64,000 bases of DNA from positions 9,030,524 through 9,094,523 of the forward strand of contig OX637343.1 of NCBI GenBank assembly GCA_951799405.1. Direction: 5' to 3'. Shown one piece after another: positions 40,050 to 51,739 of this stretch (position 1 is its first letter; every line of letters begins with the position of its first letter). The notes beneath the pieces are model-generated. The model did no database searches. It had not been told where the DNA came from and saw nothing but the letters and a program-made list of their open reading frames with translations. Source of the DNA: Agapetus fuscipes. Lineage: Eukaryota; Arthropoda; Insecta; Trichoptera; Glossosomatidae. The translations under genes and the position numbers were made by a program.

Positions 40050-41040
40050 TTACTTTACTTTCTTCGGCTCATAAGCCTTGAAGGCTCCGGGCCTCCCGCA
40101 CCTCAATCCTCCAGGACTCTCTGTCTTGTGCTGCTTCCCTCCATGGTCTCCCCACTCCCAGAACTTCGGCGTCGGCTTCAACGTTGTCTGCCCACCGCAT
40201 CCTGGGACGTCCGAGAGGTCTAACACCTGAGGGGGCACCATCTAAGACTGTTCTGATGATCCTGGAGTCCTCTGCACGTGCTACATGTCCGGCCCACTGG
40301 AGTCTTCTTAATTTCATTACCGACACCATGTTTGGTTCTTGAAACGCGGACATCAGCTCCGCGTTGGTATGGATACGCCACCTGTCATCTTCAAATACAC
40401 GTCCGAGAATGCGGCGAAGTATTTTGTTTTCAAAGACCTGGAGAAATTTCTCTTGTTTCTGAGTCAGACTCCAGGCTTCGAATCCGTACAACACAACTAG
40501 CCGAACAATGGAGTGTACATTTTTAATTTTGTGGAGCGGGATAGCTATTTTAAACACAATAGCCCTCTAAGGCCAAAAAAAGCATTATTGCCGGAGTGAA
40601 TTCGGGCATGTAATTCTGAGGATAGGATATTTTTGTCATTTATAAGGGTACCCAAGTATTTGAATGAACTGCAGTTCTTAAACTTGTAATTATCTACATT
40701 CAAATCTTTTTTAATATCCCGCCGCGACACAGGCAAGTTTTCCCTTCATTAATTCTCAATCCTATCCTCCTTGCCATTCTCTCCATTGGTGAGAGGAGCG
40801 CCCGGAGCTGTGTAGCGTTCTCTCCCAGAAGCACCACATCATCCGCATATCCCAGCAGCCTGATGGTACTTCCTATGGTGATTCCACCATACACAGATGC
40901 GGTTTCTCTCACAACCTTTTCCAAGGCTAGGTTGAAGAGCAATGGAGAAAGAGCGTCAACTGATCTCAAAAGGGACCGAGATCTGTCCCAGCAGCAGTAT
41001 TTGAGCTCTTGAATCTTCCATGGATATCTGAACCAGTTTG
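40050..41040 (-). mobile_element. RTE-like LINE, 3' part (RT to C-terminus)
   Basis: Minus strand, several frames: ISMEDSRAQ, ALSPLLFNLALEKVVRE, LLGYADDVVLLGENATQLRA (RT active site YADD), FKYLGTLIND, LVVLYGFEAWSLTQKQEKFL and LRRLQWAGHVAR...RPRMRWADNV. Order and landmarks fit RTE-type ORF2 from RT palm to the C-terminal region. Ends near 40050 with GCCGAAGAAAGTAAAG and a short tail. The 5' part is at 45.8-46.54 kb. Confidence 0.85.
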
Positions 41041-41346
41041 ATAAGTTTTTTTTTTTTATTTATTTATTTATTTATTCACAATCATACACCAACAGGCACA
41101 ACATAAAAATAGCACATTAGGCAAATTAACAAAAGAAGAAATCATGTTGCACCCCATTACCGGTGTAAGCGTAATACAATGTGATAAAAAAAGCACACAA
41201 AAATATCAAGATAATTTCACTTACATACTAAGGATAAAAACATTTTTTTTAAAACGGAATACAACATTCAAAAATTCAAACAACAATAATAAAATAATAT
41301 AAATAGAAGTAGTAGGGAAGAAAGGAAGGGGAAGGGGAAGGGATAC

Positions 41347-44205
41347 TCACTGCTCAAGTATAGCTAAAATTGATCTTTTAAATAAATTAGAACTACCGTG
41401 AAACAGATCGACATCTTTAAATTTATTGTTATAATTTTTAGTCATTCTTAGCAGAGGATTTCGCAAACCTGCATTGGTAACGTGACGCTTAATGTGAAAG
41501 GGCCAAAATGATCGTCTAACTGTTGGGACCGCGAAGTCTATCAATTTCAGTAATAGGGGTGTGTCTAGTGCAGACATACAAATTCTGCGTAGAATACAGG
41601 CATCTGCAAGTTCACGCCTCGACGAGAGGTCTATTAAGTCATTGAAACGGGATGTTCTGAATCTGTGATTTCCAATTCGTATTAGTTTATGTTGGATTTT
41701 TTCCAATGCAACGTTATATTTGTCATATAAGGGATTCCATACTGGGGAGCAATACTCGGCCCGAGAGCGTACAAGTGAGACATACAAGGTCATAAGAGAT
41801 GTGGGATCTCTGAACTCCCTGGTCACCCTTAGGATAAAACCAAGCATTTTGTTACATTGTGTTAGAATCTTATCGATGTGATCGTCAAAATGCAGTTTGG
41901 AGTCAAAGATAACACCAAGATCCTTTACCGAGTCGAGTCGTTGCAGCATGGTATCAGCAATCGCATAATTATGAGAAATAATGTTTTTGTTTTTAGTGAA
42001 GGATATGGAAAAACATTTTTTCAGATTTAGTTCCAATCTATTGCAAACACAGTAGTCATGGACCCTACCGAGATCCTCTTCCAACAAAACAGCGTCCTCC
42101 TCAGTTCTTATGGTACGATAAATTTTGAGATCGTCTGCAAATAGTAAAAAATCTGAGTGAATGAAGCAATTTCCTATGTCATTGATGAAAGCTAGAAATA
42201 ACAGAGGGCCCAGAACAGAACCCTGGGGTACCCCCGACGTAACACACACGTATTCTGATTTAAACCCATTAAGAGTTACTGTCATAAGTCTATCGCTTAA
42301 ATATGAACTAATCCACCTCAATAGGTCACCGTGAATACCATAGTATGAAAGCTTTCGAGTCAGTAAAGCATGATCAACCTTGTCGAATGCCTTCTGGAAG
42401 TCTGTATAGATTGAATCAACTTGTATGCGTTGATCCATAGCCCTGAAAAGAAAGTCTGTATACACGAGAAGATTTGAGGTGGTCGATCTATCGATCATAA
42501 AACCATGTTGTTCCTCTAAGAGATAAGGTTTGAGAAAATTATAAATGTGATCCTTGATTATCATTTCAAAGACCTTGGATATAGAGGAGAGTATTGATAT
42601 TGGGCGATAGTTTGTAATATCATCCTTATTGCCTGCCTTATGGATGGGGGTAACATGAGCTGTCTTCCATATGGTTGGAAAGCAGCCCTCCCTGATGCTC
42701 CTGTTAAAGAGAATACGTAGAGGTTTGGTCAGATGAGACGCACATTTTTTGAGAACAATGGGAGAAATCGAGTCAGGTCCAGCACCTTTATTAGTGTTAA
42801 GGTTGATAAGTTTGTTATAAATTTCGGAACTTAAGATGTTAATCGATGAAAGTGAAGATGTATTAGTATGATTTAGTGGATTGTGATCTGTGTCAGCTAT
42901 AGTGTTTTTAGAGAAAACAGATTGAAAGTATTGACAAAAAAGATTGGATATATCTTTAGGATCGTCAGATAAAATATCCTTGTAATGCATGTTTTTGGGA
43001 TATGAGTTTGATGTCTTTAAGTTGTTAATATAGGAGAAAAATGGCTTTATATTTGTTTTGATAGATTGTTCAATATTAGCAATATAGTGTCTATGGTCGT
43101 GTCTGTGTGCAATTTTGAGTTTAGATCTAAAGTTAGAATAGGCAGCATAGTCACATAGATTATTATATTTCTTCCAACGGTCCCAGTATTTATTTTTGTC
43201 TCTAACCAAAGCAACCGTAGAACTTTTATACCAAAATGGGTACTTAGGTTTTTTGGCTAGTTTCTTGGGTGTATACAGATCAATAATACTTACCAAGGTA
43301 TCATAGAAAATGTCTACAGCAAGATCAGTAGTCTTGTCATCCAACAGAGCATTCCAATCAATTAGGCTGAGCATATGATTTATTTCAGTGAAATTGGCTT
43401 TGAAAAAATTATATTTGGGTGCACTTTTGCTGTCCAACTGCACATCCGGTTTAAGTGGAACATCAATCAACAGAGAAGGATGATGACCATCCTCAGGCAC
43501 CAGAGGAAAATCTCCACGACTCACAGTACAATCAACATCAGATAGAACCAAATCCAAGATTTTATTATTTTTATTGGGTATAAGATTATATTGTTTAACA
43601 TTTAAGAAGGAGATTGATTCAAGTAGTAATCTGGCTGTATCGCCAGTGCTCGATTCAACAGTGGCTGCTGGATTGCTCTCATCAGTCATCCATTTAATTT
43701 CAGGGACATTGTAATCGCCCAAAATACATATATGAGTGTTTTGGTCATGCTTTAAGATGATGGCCGAGAGATTATTAAGATGTGCTTCGTATTCGGAGAT
43801 GGCGGAGGACGGTGGAATGTAGACAACACCCAGGATGAGACCTGGTTTCCTCAGGTTTTTATTTGCATTAGAAGACAGAAAAAGTGAAACAAACAGGTTC
43901 TCACCCAGAGTTTCCCACACAGGGGCGCGCGCACACTTCAAGGACCTCCGAACCGCTATCAGAACACCACCACCATCCCTCTTATTTGTAAGATCAAAAT
44001 CTCTGTCTCTACGGAAAACCACATAACGGTCATCAAACAATTCATAATCAGAGACGCCATCTCTTAGCCATGTTTCCGTTAGAACTACAATGTCAAAGTT
44101 GTTTATGATTAGGTTGGCACGAAAATCACAAGTCTTGCTCTTCAATCCTCTGCTATTCTGGTAATATAACTTAAGAGTACTTATGTTACAATGAGTTGGT
44201 TAAAT
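41347..44205 (-). CDS. LINE ORF2: endonuclease-reverse transcriptase
   Basis: About 950 residues open from ~44205. N-terminal APE-type endonuclease: LYYQNSRGLKSK, VVLTETWL, GGGVLIAVR, ICILGDYNVPEIKW and EDGHHPSLL. Central RT: PISILSSISKVFEMIIKDH, YTDFQKAFDKVDH, TSGVPQGSVLGPLLFLAFIN and LLFADDLKIYR (active site FADD). The C-terminus has RSRAEYCSPVWNPL. No ATG lies in this frame at the start; the ATG of the ATGA overlap with ORF1 opens a different frame (71 codons, 44396-44181), so either a frameshift has occurred or the start is unconventional. Otherwise no internal stop. Confidence 0.88.
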
Positions 44206-44392
44206 ATGAAGTACAGTCGATAAATGTTCACAGCAACCCACGAGCAGAAAACTTTAAAATATGAAAAAAGTAGATAGTTGAGCAGGTGAGTACATGAAGG
44301 GGAATTGGGAAGGACATGGGAAAAAGGGCGACAAATGTAACAATCAATTATTATAAAAAAAATATACACAGTTAAAAAAGTAAAAAATAAAT

Positions 44393-45520
44393 TCATAAAA
44401 TCTTTTGTAAGTCTTCCTTTGTAATAATGCGTAGAACAGGCTCGTTTGTGTCTTTTCTCACATAAATCCTTGAGTTTTTTGTCCAGGTAAACTTCCAGGC
44501 CTTTGCCTTTGCCATAATACGTGCATCTCTGTAAAGTAGTTTGTTTTTCAAGGTCAAGTGCTCCGAAATGTATATTTTCCTCCCTTTGTCCTGAATACCC
44601 AAATCCTCGGTTGTTAGACCACGCTTCAATTTTGCGCAGTCTAAAAAAGCATCACGCAAACTAGTTTTAGAAAATTTTAAGATAATATTCTTTGGTCTGT
44701 TGTTGGTGGCAGCTCCATGAGAGACTCGATGCACTGCGGTGATGTCAGAAGGTAAAATCGGAACGCCAATCTTACTGGCCAGAGTTGTTACTATATTCTG
44801 TAGATTTTCACCTTTTCGATCCGTTATATTTTGAATCTCAACGTTAGCTCTTCTGGCTCGCTGCTCCATATCATTTGTGTAATGTTCCAGCTCCGCATAA
44901 CGACGCTCAAGCTCGCTGAGTCGCAATAAAACATCACTGTGTTCTTTCTTTAAGTCATCATAGTCCACAATAATATCATTAAACTTCTTGGAAATAAACT
45001 CAAGTTCTTCTACCTTTTTTGTATATAAATTAATTGACTTCACTAGATTATCATGTTTTTCATCCATTTTGTTAAGTACATCGTCGAGTTTCAAGGACAT
45101 ACTATGAAAAAATGATTCTAACTTATTGTCAATGTAAGAAGTAATATCGACATTTAGTGGCACATTCTTAACTGAAGTTGGTGGTAATGACAAGTCACGT
45201 GATATATTGACAAACTTGCCCGTGGCGGTATCACTTGAATATGGTGCACCATTATTAGTTTGTGGAATGTCAGTCTGTGATGGTTTTTTATACATATGTG
45301 CTGTAGACGGAGAAACAGTAGGCTTAGATGATACTTTCAGGATGCTCCCATCATCAACACAGCCAGAACACCTCCATGAAGTAGAGCGCAAACGTGCTAG
45401 CCCTCCGCGCGAAATATTAACACATAAACAGTGAAATCTGTCATGACAAATGGAACAAGACACGGAGTCGTCAGCATTCGTCTTCTTACCGCATCCAGTG
45501 CAATTTTTTATATTTGACAT
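44393..45520 (-). CDS. LINE ORF1: PHD-type zinc finger, coiled coil and FP25-like domain
   Basis: 375 residues. Residues ~7-54 form a PHD-like finger (CTGCGKK...CSICHDRFHCLCVN...WRCSGC). Residues ~130-230 are a coiled coil (KKEHSDVLLRLSELERRYAE). The C-terminal ~130 residues (RPKNIILKFSKTSLRDAFLD, IYISEHLTLKNKLLYRDARI) resemble the FP25/L1-ORF1-like domain common in insect LINE ORF1s. The stop overlaps the next ATG as ATGA (44393-44396), which suggests termination-reinitiation. Role: RNA binding and RNP assembly of the retrotransposon. Confidence 0.85.
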   Translation of the reverse strand: MSNIKNCTGCGKKTNADDSVSCSICHDRFHCLCVNISRGGLARLRSTSWRCSGCVDDGSILKVSSKPTVSPSTAHMYKKPSQTDIPQTNNGAPYSSDTATGKFVNISRDLSLPPTSVKNVPLNVDITSYIDNKLESFFHSMSLKLDDVLNKMDEKHDNLVKSINLYTKKVEELEFISKKFNDIIVDYDDLKKEHSDVLLRLSELERRYAELEHYTNDMEQRARRANVEIQNITDRKGENLQNIVTTLASKIGVPILPSDITAVHRVSHGAATNNRPKNIILKFSKTSLRDAFLDCAKLKRGLTTEDLGIQDKGRKIYISEHLTLKNKLLYRDARIMAKAKAWKFTWTKNSRIYVRKDTNEPVLRIITKEDLQKIL

Positions 45521-45790
45521 GTTTGAATAGTTATTTATTTAACTCCAAAAATTTAACACAGGTGTAGTTTATTAGATTTCGTTTAGTAATTAGTCGAATA
45601 ATGAATTGTAATTTATTGTAATTTGTTTTAATGTATGTAATTCATATTATAACGGTTGATTAGATTTTGACAGCAAAGATTTTGACGGCTGAGTTGGCGG
45701 CAAAAAAAGAGAAGTTGTCAATCAATGTTCGCACTGATGTTTGATGTCTTTAAGTAGTCCATATGTGAAGAAGAACACTTTAAAATAGGT

Positions 45791-46542
45791 TTGTATAGTA
45801 ATTTACTTCACATGAAACACAAAAAACTATGTTTAAATAATAAAAACAACTTATAGCGGGTCGATCTATTATCACGGCGCAAACGGTGTTGCCAACGAAG
45901 TAATCCAGTAATTCCATAGTTCCATAGTCCAGTAATTCCATAGTCTCGTAAAATGCTCCACAGCCCCAAACGATGCACTGAGTCATAAGCAGTCTTGAAG
46001 TCGACAAAAAGGCAATGAGTTTCTTGAGCATATTCCCACTTCTTCTCTAATATAATATTTGCCTCAAAGAAAAGATTTGGTCGGTTGTGCTCCGATTCCT
46101 TCTGAACCCTGCTTGGTACTCTCCAAAAGCACTTTCAGATTTTGTATGTCGCTGGGAGAAGTGAGATACCTCTATAATTAGAGCTTAGCATTTTGTCTCC
46201 TTTTTTATGTATTGGACACAATAGTGCAACTTTCCAGCTATCCGGCAGTACCTCATGTTTCCAAACATCCTGATAAAGACCCCACAGAGCATTTTCTAAG
46301 GCTTCTCCGCCACATTTCAGTAACTCAGCAGGGATATCATCGTTTCCAGGAGCTCTTGACTTCTTTAAACTCTTAATTGCCTGTACTACCTCATCTCGAC
46401 TTGGTGGAGGAACTTCGGGTTCCACCGTGAGAACTCTAGATGGTTGCAAAGGATTATCCGGACTCTCACCTCGCAGCAATCCAGTGAAATGATTCTTCCA
46501 CACATCAAGTATTTGATCTCGATCAGCAATGATGTTTCCCAC
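45791..46542 (-). mobile_element. RTE-like LINE, 5' part (RT fingers/palm)
   Basis: Minus strand: IADRDQILDVWKNHFTGLLR, RDEVVQAIKSLKKSRAPGND, PAELLKCGGEALENAL, LCPIHKKGDK and NYRGISLLPATYKI, then in another frame TTDQIF-like and THCLFVDFKTAYDS. These precede the RT half at 40.05-41.04 kb. The 5' side is cut by the LTR element. Confidence 0.82.
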
Positions 46543-47051
46543 TGATTCTGACGACACCAACTAGGGCTTACTCGAGACTCGCCCAGTTGTGTGCCGGAGC
46601 ACCAGCTCTGATTCAAGGGAATAAAAAACTCCGATGATCAATGGTCAGCTGCTACTGATTTATTGAGTCATTCATTACTCCTTTTATATTACAAAGTTGT
46701 ACATACTTTTTCCTTTTAAAGACTATAATCCAGAAATTTCTATGCATTGGGCAACAAATACAGTGTATTGACCTACTTTGTCAGCAAATTCAATCATTAA
46801 TATATCAAAGCTGATTAATAATTATAAATCCAGAAATTTCTATGCATTGGGCCACAGTGTATTGACCTACATTGTCAGCAAATTTGTTCTTTATTGACAA
46901 TCATTAGTATGCCAATGCTGATAAGAAAGTTTGACCATTTTCAACGAATTATTTTAAAATAACAAACATGTAAGTACATAATGTGGCTACCTTCTGCGGT
47001 TCTGGAATAATCTATGATATTCTGAACTCATGTTAAAAAGTATTTTTAACA
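46543..47051 (-). repeat. LTR (left), 509 bp
   Basis: About 5 differences from the right LTR. Contains an internal ~120-bp imperfect duplication (CCAGAAATTTCTATGCATTG occurs twice). Confidence 0.9.
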
Positions 47052-47299
47052 TTCTGGAACTCCCGCAGAGAACAAATAGATATTTTTACTTTACTTAATG
47101 ATTGCTTATTATGACACTTCTAACCAGCATAATTCACTTGTCACTTCACCTTGCTGAATTGCAATTTATTATCACTTGTTTAATTTTTCCATTCAGATTT
47201 ATTTTTGCATCGGTGCCATTTACGGTAGTGAGCGTGGTCAGCGTTATGTGATACTCTGCGTGCGTTGTCGAAAATCCATTGCCCGACTATTTCTTTAGC

Positions 47300-47722
47300 G
47301 AGTGGGTTGTAAGTCCACTGCCTCGAGTTCTTCTTCAGCTAGTGGGTTGTAAATCCACTGCTCCAAGTTCTTCTTCAGCTAGTGGGTTGTAAGTCCACTG
47401 CCTCAAGTTCTTCTTCAGCTAGTGGGTTGTAAGTCCACTGCCCCAAGTTCTTCTTCAGCTAGTGGGTTGTAAATCCACTGCTCCAAGTTCTTCTTCAGCT
47501 AGTGGGTTGTAAATCCACTGCTCCAAGTTCTTCTTCAGCTAGTGGGTTGTAAGTCCACTGCCTCAAGTTCTTCTTCAGCTAGTGGGTTGTAAGTCCACTG
47601 CCCCAAGTTCTTCTTCAGCTAGTGGGTTGTAAATCCACTGCTCCAAGTTCTTCTTCAGCTAGTGGGTTGTAAATCCACTGCCCCAAGTTCTTCTTCAGCT
47701 AGTGGGTTGTAAGTCCACTGCC
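47300..47722 (+). repeat. 40-bp minisatellite, ~10.5 units
   Basis: Unit AGTGGGTTGTAAGTCCACTG + CCYCAAGTTCTTCTTCAGCT; two main variants (AAG/AAA TCCACTG) alternate in a higher-order pattern. Confidence 0.95.
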
Positions 47723-47751
47723 CTGACTTCCTTGTATCTGCCCCTCTGGCA

Positions 47752-48187
47752 TTATCTTCATCTGCATCTGTGGCAGCTTATTCATCTGCATCTGTGGCAG
47801 CATCTTCATCTGCATCTGTGGCAGCATCTTCATCTGCATCTGTGGCAGCTTCTTCTTCTGCATCTGTGGCAGCATCTTCATCTGCATCTGTGGCAGCATC
47901 TTCGTCTGCATCTGTGGCAGCATCTTCATCTGCATCTGTGGCAGCATCTTCTTCTGCATCTGTGGCAGCATTTCCTTCTGCATCTGTGGCAGCATCTTCT
48001 TCTGCATCTGTGGCAGCATCTTCATCTGCATCTGTGGCAGCATCTTCATCTGTGGCAGCATATCCATCTGCATCTGTGGCAGCATCTTCATCTGCATCTG
48101 TGGCAGCTTCTTCTGCATCTGTGGCAGCATCTTCATCTGCATCTGTGGCAGCATCTTCATCTGCATCTGTGGCAGCATCTCCATTTT
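47752..48187 (+). repeat. 24-bp minisatellite, ~18 units
   Basis: Unit CATCTTCATCTG + CATCTGTGGCAG, with TTC/TCG variants and a few 12-15-bp unit deletions. Minus strand reads an acidic octapeptide DAATDADE. Confidence 0.95.
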
Positions 48188-49222
48188 CTGCACCCCGGCA
48201 GTTTCTCAATTTCTGCACCCCGGCAGCTTCTCAATTTCTGCACCCCGGCAGCTTCTCAATTTCTGCACCCCGGCAGCTTCTCAATTTCTGCACCCCGGCA
48301 GCTTCTCTTTTTCTGCACCCCGGCAGCTTCTCAATTTCTGCACCCCGGCAGCTTCTCATTTTCTGCACCCCGGCAGCTTCTCAATTTCTGCACCCCGGCA
48401 GCTTCTCAATTTCTGCACCCCGGCAGCTTCTCAATTTCTGCACCCCGGCAGCTTCTCTTTTTCTGCACCCCGGCAGCTTCTCAATTTCTGCACCCCGGCA
48501 GCTTCTCATTTTCTGCACCCCGGCAGCTTCTCAATTTCTGCACCCCGGCAGCTTCTCAATTTCTGCACCCCGGCAGCTTCTCAATTTCTGCACCCCGGCA
48601 GCTTCTCAATTTCTGCACCCCGGCAGCTTCTCAATTTCTGCACCCCGGCAGCTTCTCAGTATTTGCACCCCGGCAGCTTCTTAATTTCTGCCCCCCGGCA
48701 GCTTCTCAATTTCTGCACCCCGGCAGCTTCTCAATTTCTGCACCCCGGCAGCTTCTCAATTTCTGCACCCCGGCAGCTTCTCAATTTCTGCACCCCGGCA
48801 GCTTCTCAATTTCTGCACCCCAGCAGCTTCTCAATTTCTGCACCCCGGCAGCTTCTCAATTTCTGCACCCCGGCAGCTTCTTAATTTCTGCGCCCCGGCA
48901 GCTTCTCCATTTCTGCACCCCGGCAGCTTCTCAATTTCTGCACCCCGGCAGCTTCTTAATTTCTGCACCCCGGCAGCTTCTCAATTTCTGCACCCCGGCA
49001 GCTTCTCAATTTCTGCACCCCGGCAGCTTCTCCATTTCTGCACCCCGGCAGCTTCTCAATTTCTGCACCCCGGCAGCTTCTCAATTTCTGCACCCCGGCA
49101 GCTTCTCAATTTCTGCACCCCGGCAGCTTCTCAGTTTCTGCACCCCGGCAGCTTCTTAATTTCTGCATCTCGGCAGCTTCTCAGTGTTTGCACCCCGGCA
49201 GCTTCTCAGTGTTTGCACCCCA
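48188..49222 (+). repeat. 24-bp minisatellite, ~43 units
   Basis: Unit TTCTGCACCCCGGCAGCTTC + TCAA, very homogeneous. All frames stay open for long distances because the unit length is a multiple of three. Confidence 0.95.
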
Positions 49223-49333
49223 GCTTGCCCGCTGCTGATTGGCCACTGCTTCCTCGGCCAAGGATGGGTGCCCTCCGTGGTTCCTACCACGGGTTCCAAG
49301 GACCAATGATTCTGATCCGGTTCGAAGGACCAA

Positions 49334-49841
49334 TGATTCTGACGACACCAACTAGGGCTTACTCGAGACTCGCCCAGTTGTGTGCCGGAGCACCAGCTCT
49401 GATTCAAGGGAATAAAAACTCCGATGATCAGTGGTCAGATGATACTGATTTATTGAGTCATTCATTACTCCTTTTATATTACAAAGTTGTACATACTTTT
49501 TCCTTTTAAAGACTATAATCCAGAAATTTCTATGCATTGGGCAACAAATACAGTGTATTGACCTACTTTATCAGCAAATTCAATCATTAATATATCAAAG
49601 CTGATTAATAATTATAAATCCAGAAATTTCTATGCATTGGGCCACAGTGTATTGACCTACATTGTCAGCAAATTTGTTCTTTATTGACAATCATTAGTAT
49701 GCCAATGCTGATAAGAAAGTTTGACCATTTTCAACGAATTATTTTAAAATAACAAACATGTAAGTACATAATGTGGCTACCTTCTGCGGTTCTGGAATAA
49801 TCTATGATATTCTGAACTCATGTTAAAAAGTATTTTTAACA
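49334..49841 (-). repeat. LTR (right), 508 bp
   Basis: Direct copy of the left LTR (about 99% by eye). On the minus strand it begins TGTTAAAAATACTTTTTAAC and would be the 5' LTR. Confidence 0.9.
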
Positions 49842-49849
49842 CCCACAAT

Positions 49850-50327
49850 ATTACATTCACAAAATACAAAGGATGAATTTAGTTTTTATTTACTTAAGAA
49901 GTAAACTTTTAAACTAAGAAAATAAACTTTTATTGTATTTACTTATAAAACAAATTTGCATTTTTTTCAAAAAGAGGAACGGTTTTTTGATATTATTTAA
50001 GTATTTTTAAAGGTTTTTTGATTGAATTATTGCGTTTTGAAATTTCCCTAATTTTTGTCTCTATTCCAATGGCTGGCCACATTGATTTTCCAGGCCGTTT
50101 ATCTTGTGTCTCTCTCTATTCACGTGAGTGCGAGGGGACGGCCTGTGACGCGCAGCGCCTGAGCGGTGGAACAAAGCAACTACAGCATAATATTATTTTC
50201 ATTTTAAATTAATAATATCAGCATCCTGAAAGTTTATTTCCACAAAAACAAATGGTTCCATTACAGAACAACACAGTGACACAACGACACATGACATTAG
50301 GGCACATGATGGAACGACACATGATAT
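49850..50327. other. nothing recognised
   Basis: AT-rich flank of the transposon nest with a GC-richer piece at 50070-50170; no frame or family seen. Confidence 0.4.
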
Positions 50328-50620
50328 ACCCGGTCCGTAGTCCAGTGGCAACACTTCGGACTCGTAAATGGAAGGTTGTGGGTTTGAATCCCGGCGGAGC
50401 ACAAAAAATTTACCGTTTATATTTTCAAATTCGCTCATCGCTGGGTTGAAAAATTCATGAACCTTCACCAAAGACCGGTCATCAAAAGGTCCATCCAGCC
50501 TTACAACAACTGGGTCTTGCTTGAGAATTGGCGCTTTCTACAGCGACGACCAAGCTTGCAGAGGGCTCTTGAGGTGTGATACACACAAAAACAGCGCTCA
50601 CCAAATAAATCAGCCCAATT
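50328..50620 (+). mobile_element. SINE3 (tRNA-derived), best full-length copy
   Basis: Head GGTCCGTAGTCCAGTGGCAA (A-box type) and GGTTTGAATCCCGGCGGAGC (B box), then a ~220-bp body ending CAGCGCTCACCAAATAAATC. Confidence 0.85.
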
Positions 50621-51127
50621 TCATTTAATTAATGACAATTGTATATTGCTTATGATGTTTTTTCAATTGCAGTTTGTGGTATGTTTTGTTTAAGTGTGTA
50701 ATGTTTTGTCCATGTATTTTTTTTGTCATAGTGATTATTTCCTGTGTTGCTTTGTCGAAGTGATGTACTGTCATTGTGATGTTCTATCAAGTGTAGTTCT
50801 GTCATGTGTCGTTTGGTCACTGTGCGGTTCTATCTGTTGCCAAATAAATATCTCTTTGTTAGATTTTGTTTTCAACTTTTACTTTATTTGATTTTATTTG
50901 AAAAAAGATGCACCGCAGTGGTCAGTTAGGTTGAGATTCAGCTTACTAAGCTAAAAGCCTGAGATTCAAATCTATCATTTCTGGGTCTCCATGACATACA
51001 TACCTGTAATCTGTGTTTTCATATTATGAGGTCGGCACATGAATCGGCATAGACAATATCGTGCCATTACGCGGCCGGGTTGCAATGGAAAAGACATACA
51101 AATATCTTATTTTTGGTTCTTTCCCTT

Positions 51128-51375
51128 AAAGGTTGGTATGAGGATGAGCACCCATACTGTAAAAAATGGTTCACTTTGCCAATGTCACCCCTGTTATAGG
51201 AAAGATCAGCAAAAGTTGCAGTACTAATGTTCATTTGAGGTTTGGATTTTAATTTGTTAGTATATATGCAGCATTTATAAACGCGAACTTACACGTGTCG
51301 TTTGTGGGCATGCATTTAATATTACTTTTAAATGTTAATATATATTTGCAACTTAGATTACAGATACAGATAGAT
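51128..51375 (+). mobile_element. SINE1 copy
   Basis: AAAGGTTGGTATGAGGATGA to GCAACTTAGATTACAGATA. Confidence 0.8.
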
Positions 51376-51411
51376 CCGTCAACGATTCATCTTTTATCCA
51401 AAAAGTGTAAT

Positions 51412-51655
51412 CTATAATCTATAATCTAAGTTGCAAAGATATTATATTAACATTAAAGCTCATATCAAATGCATGCCCACAAACAGACACGTATAGTTCG
51501 CGCTTACAAATTCTGAATGTGTACTTCCAAACCTCAAATGAACATAAAACCTGCAACTTTTGTCGACCTTCCCTGAAACAGGCGTGACATTGGCAAAGTG
51601 AACCAATTTTTACAGTATGGGTGGTCAGCCTCATACCAACCTATAACCTATATGT
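51412..51655 (-). mobile_element. SINE1 copy
   Basis: Full-length copy facing the previous one at 40 bp distance, giving an inverted pair. Confidence 0.82.
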
Positions 51656-51739
51656 TAAGGAATAAGTATTATCTGTTTTTCATATTAGTCTGTCTTGAAT
51701 ATTTTTTTCAGGAAACTGTAAGTAAGCAGCACGCATGCG

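Larger units (their letters stand above)
41047..45790 (-). mobile_element. two-ORF CR1/Jockey-group LINE, nearly intact
   Basis: About 4.7 kb: 5'UTR, ORF1 (45520-44393), ORF2 (to 41347), and a 3'UTR ending in (AATA)n plus poly(A) on the minus strand (41047-41080). It interrupts the RTE-like LINE. The exact 5' end and a target duplication could not be set. Long clean frames point to a recent insertion. Confidence 0.85.
46543..49841 (-). mobile_element. non-autonomous LTR retrotransposon, 3.3 kb
   Basis: Two direct repeats (46543-47051, 49334-49841) with TG...CA ends, flanked by the 5-bp duplication CCCAC (46538-46542, 49842-49846). Read on the minus strand, the base run after the LTR is TTGGTCCTTCGAACCGGATC, which looks like the primer-site region of BEL/Pao-type insect elements; orientation and class are inferred from this. 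There is no gag, protease, RT or integrase. The interior is three minisatellites (47.3-49.2 kb). Confidence 0.88.

Noticed and set aside
41347..45520. Two long minus frames considered as host genes
   Set aside because: Endonuclease, RT and ORF1 domains, a poly(A)/(AATA)n tail and insertion in another LINE show it is a retrotransposon.
47702..49159. 485-codon open frame (and 304-, 164-, 146-codon frames on both strands)
   Set aside because: Produced by 24-bp tandem units that have no stop in any frame. The unit peptides change with frame and no start context, domain or codon bias supports a protein.
47300..49222. CRISPR-like regular repeats
   Set aside because: Repeats are contiguous with no unique spacers, and the DNA is eukaryotic.
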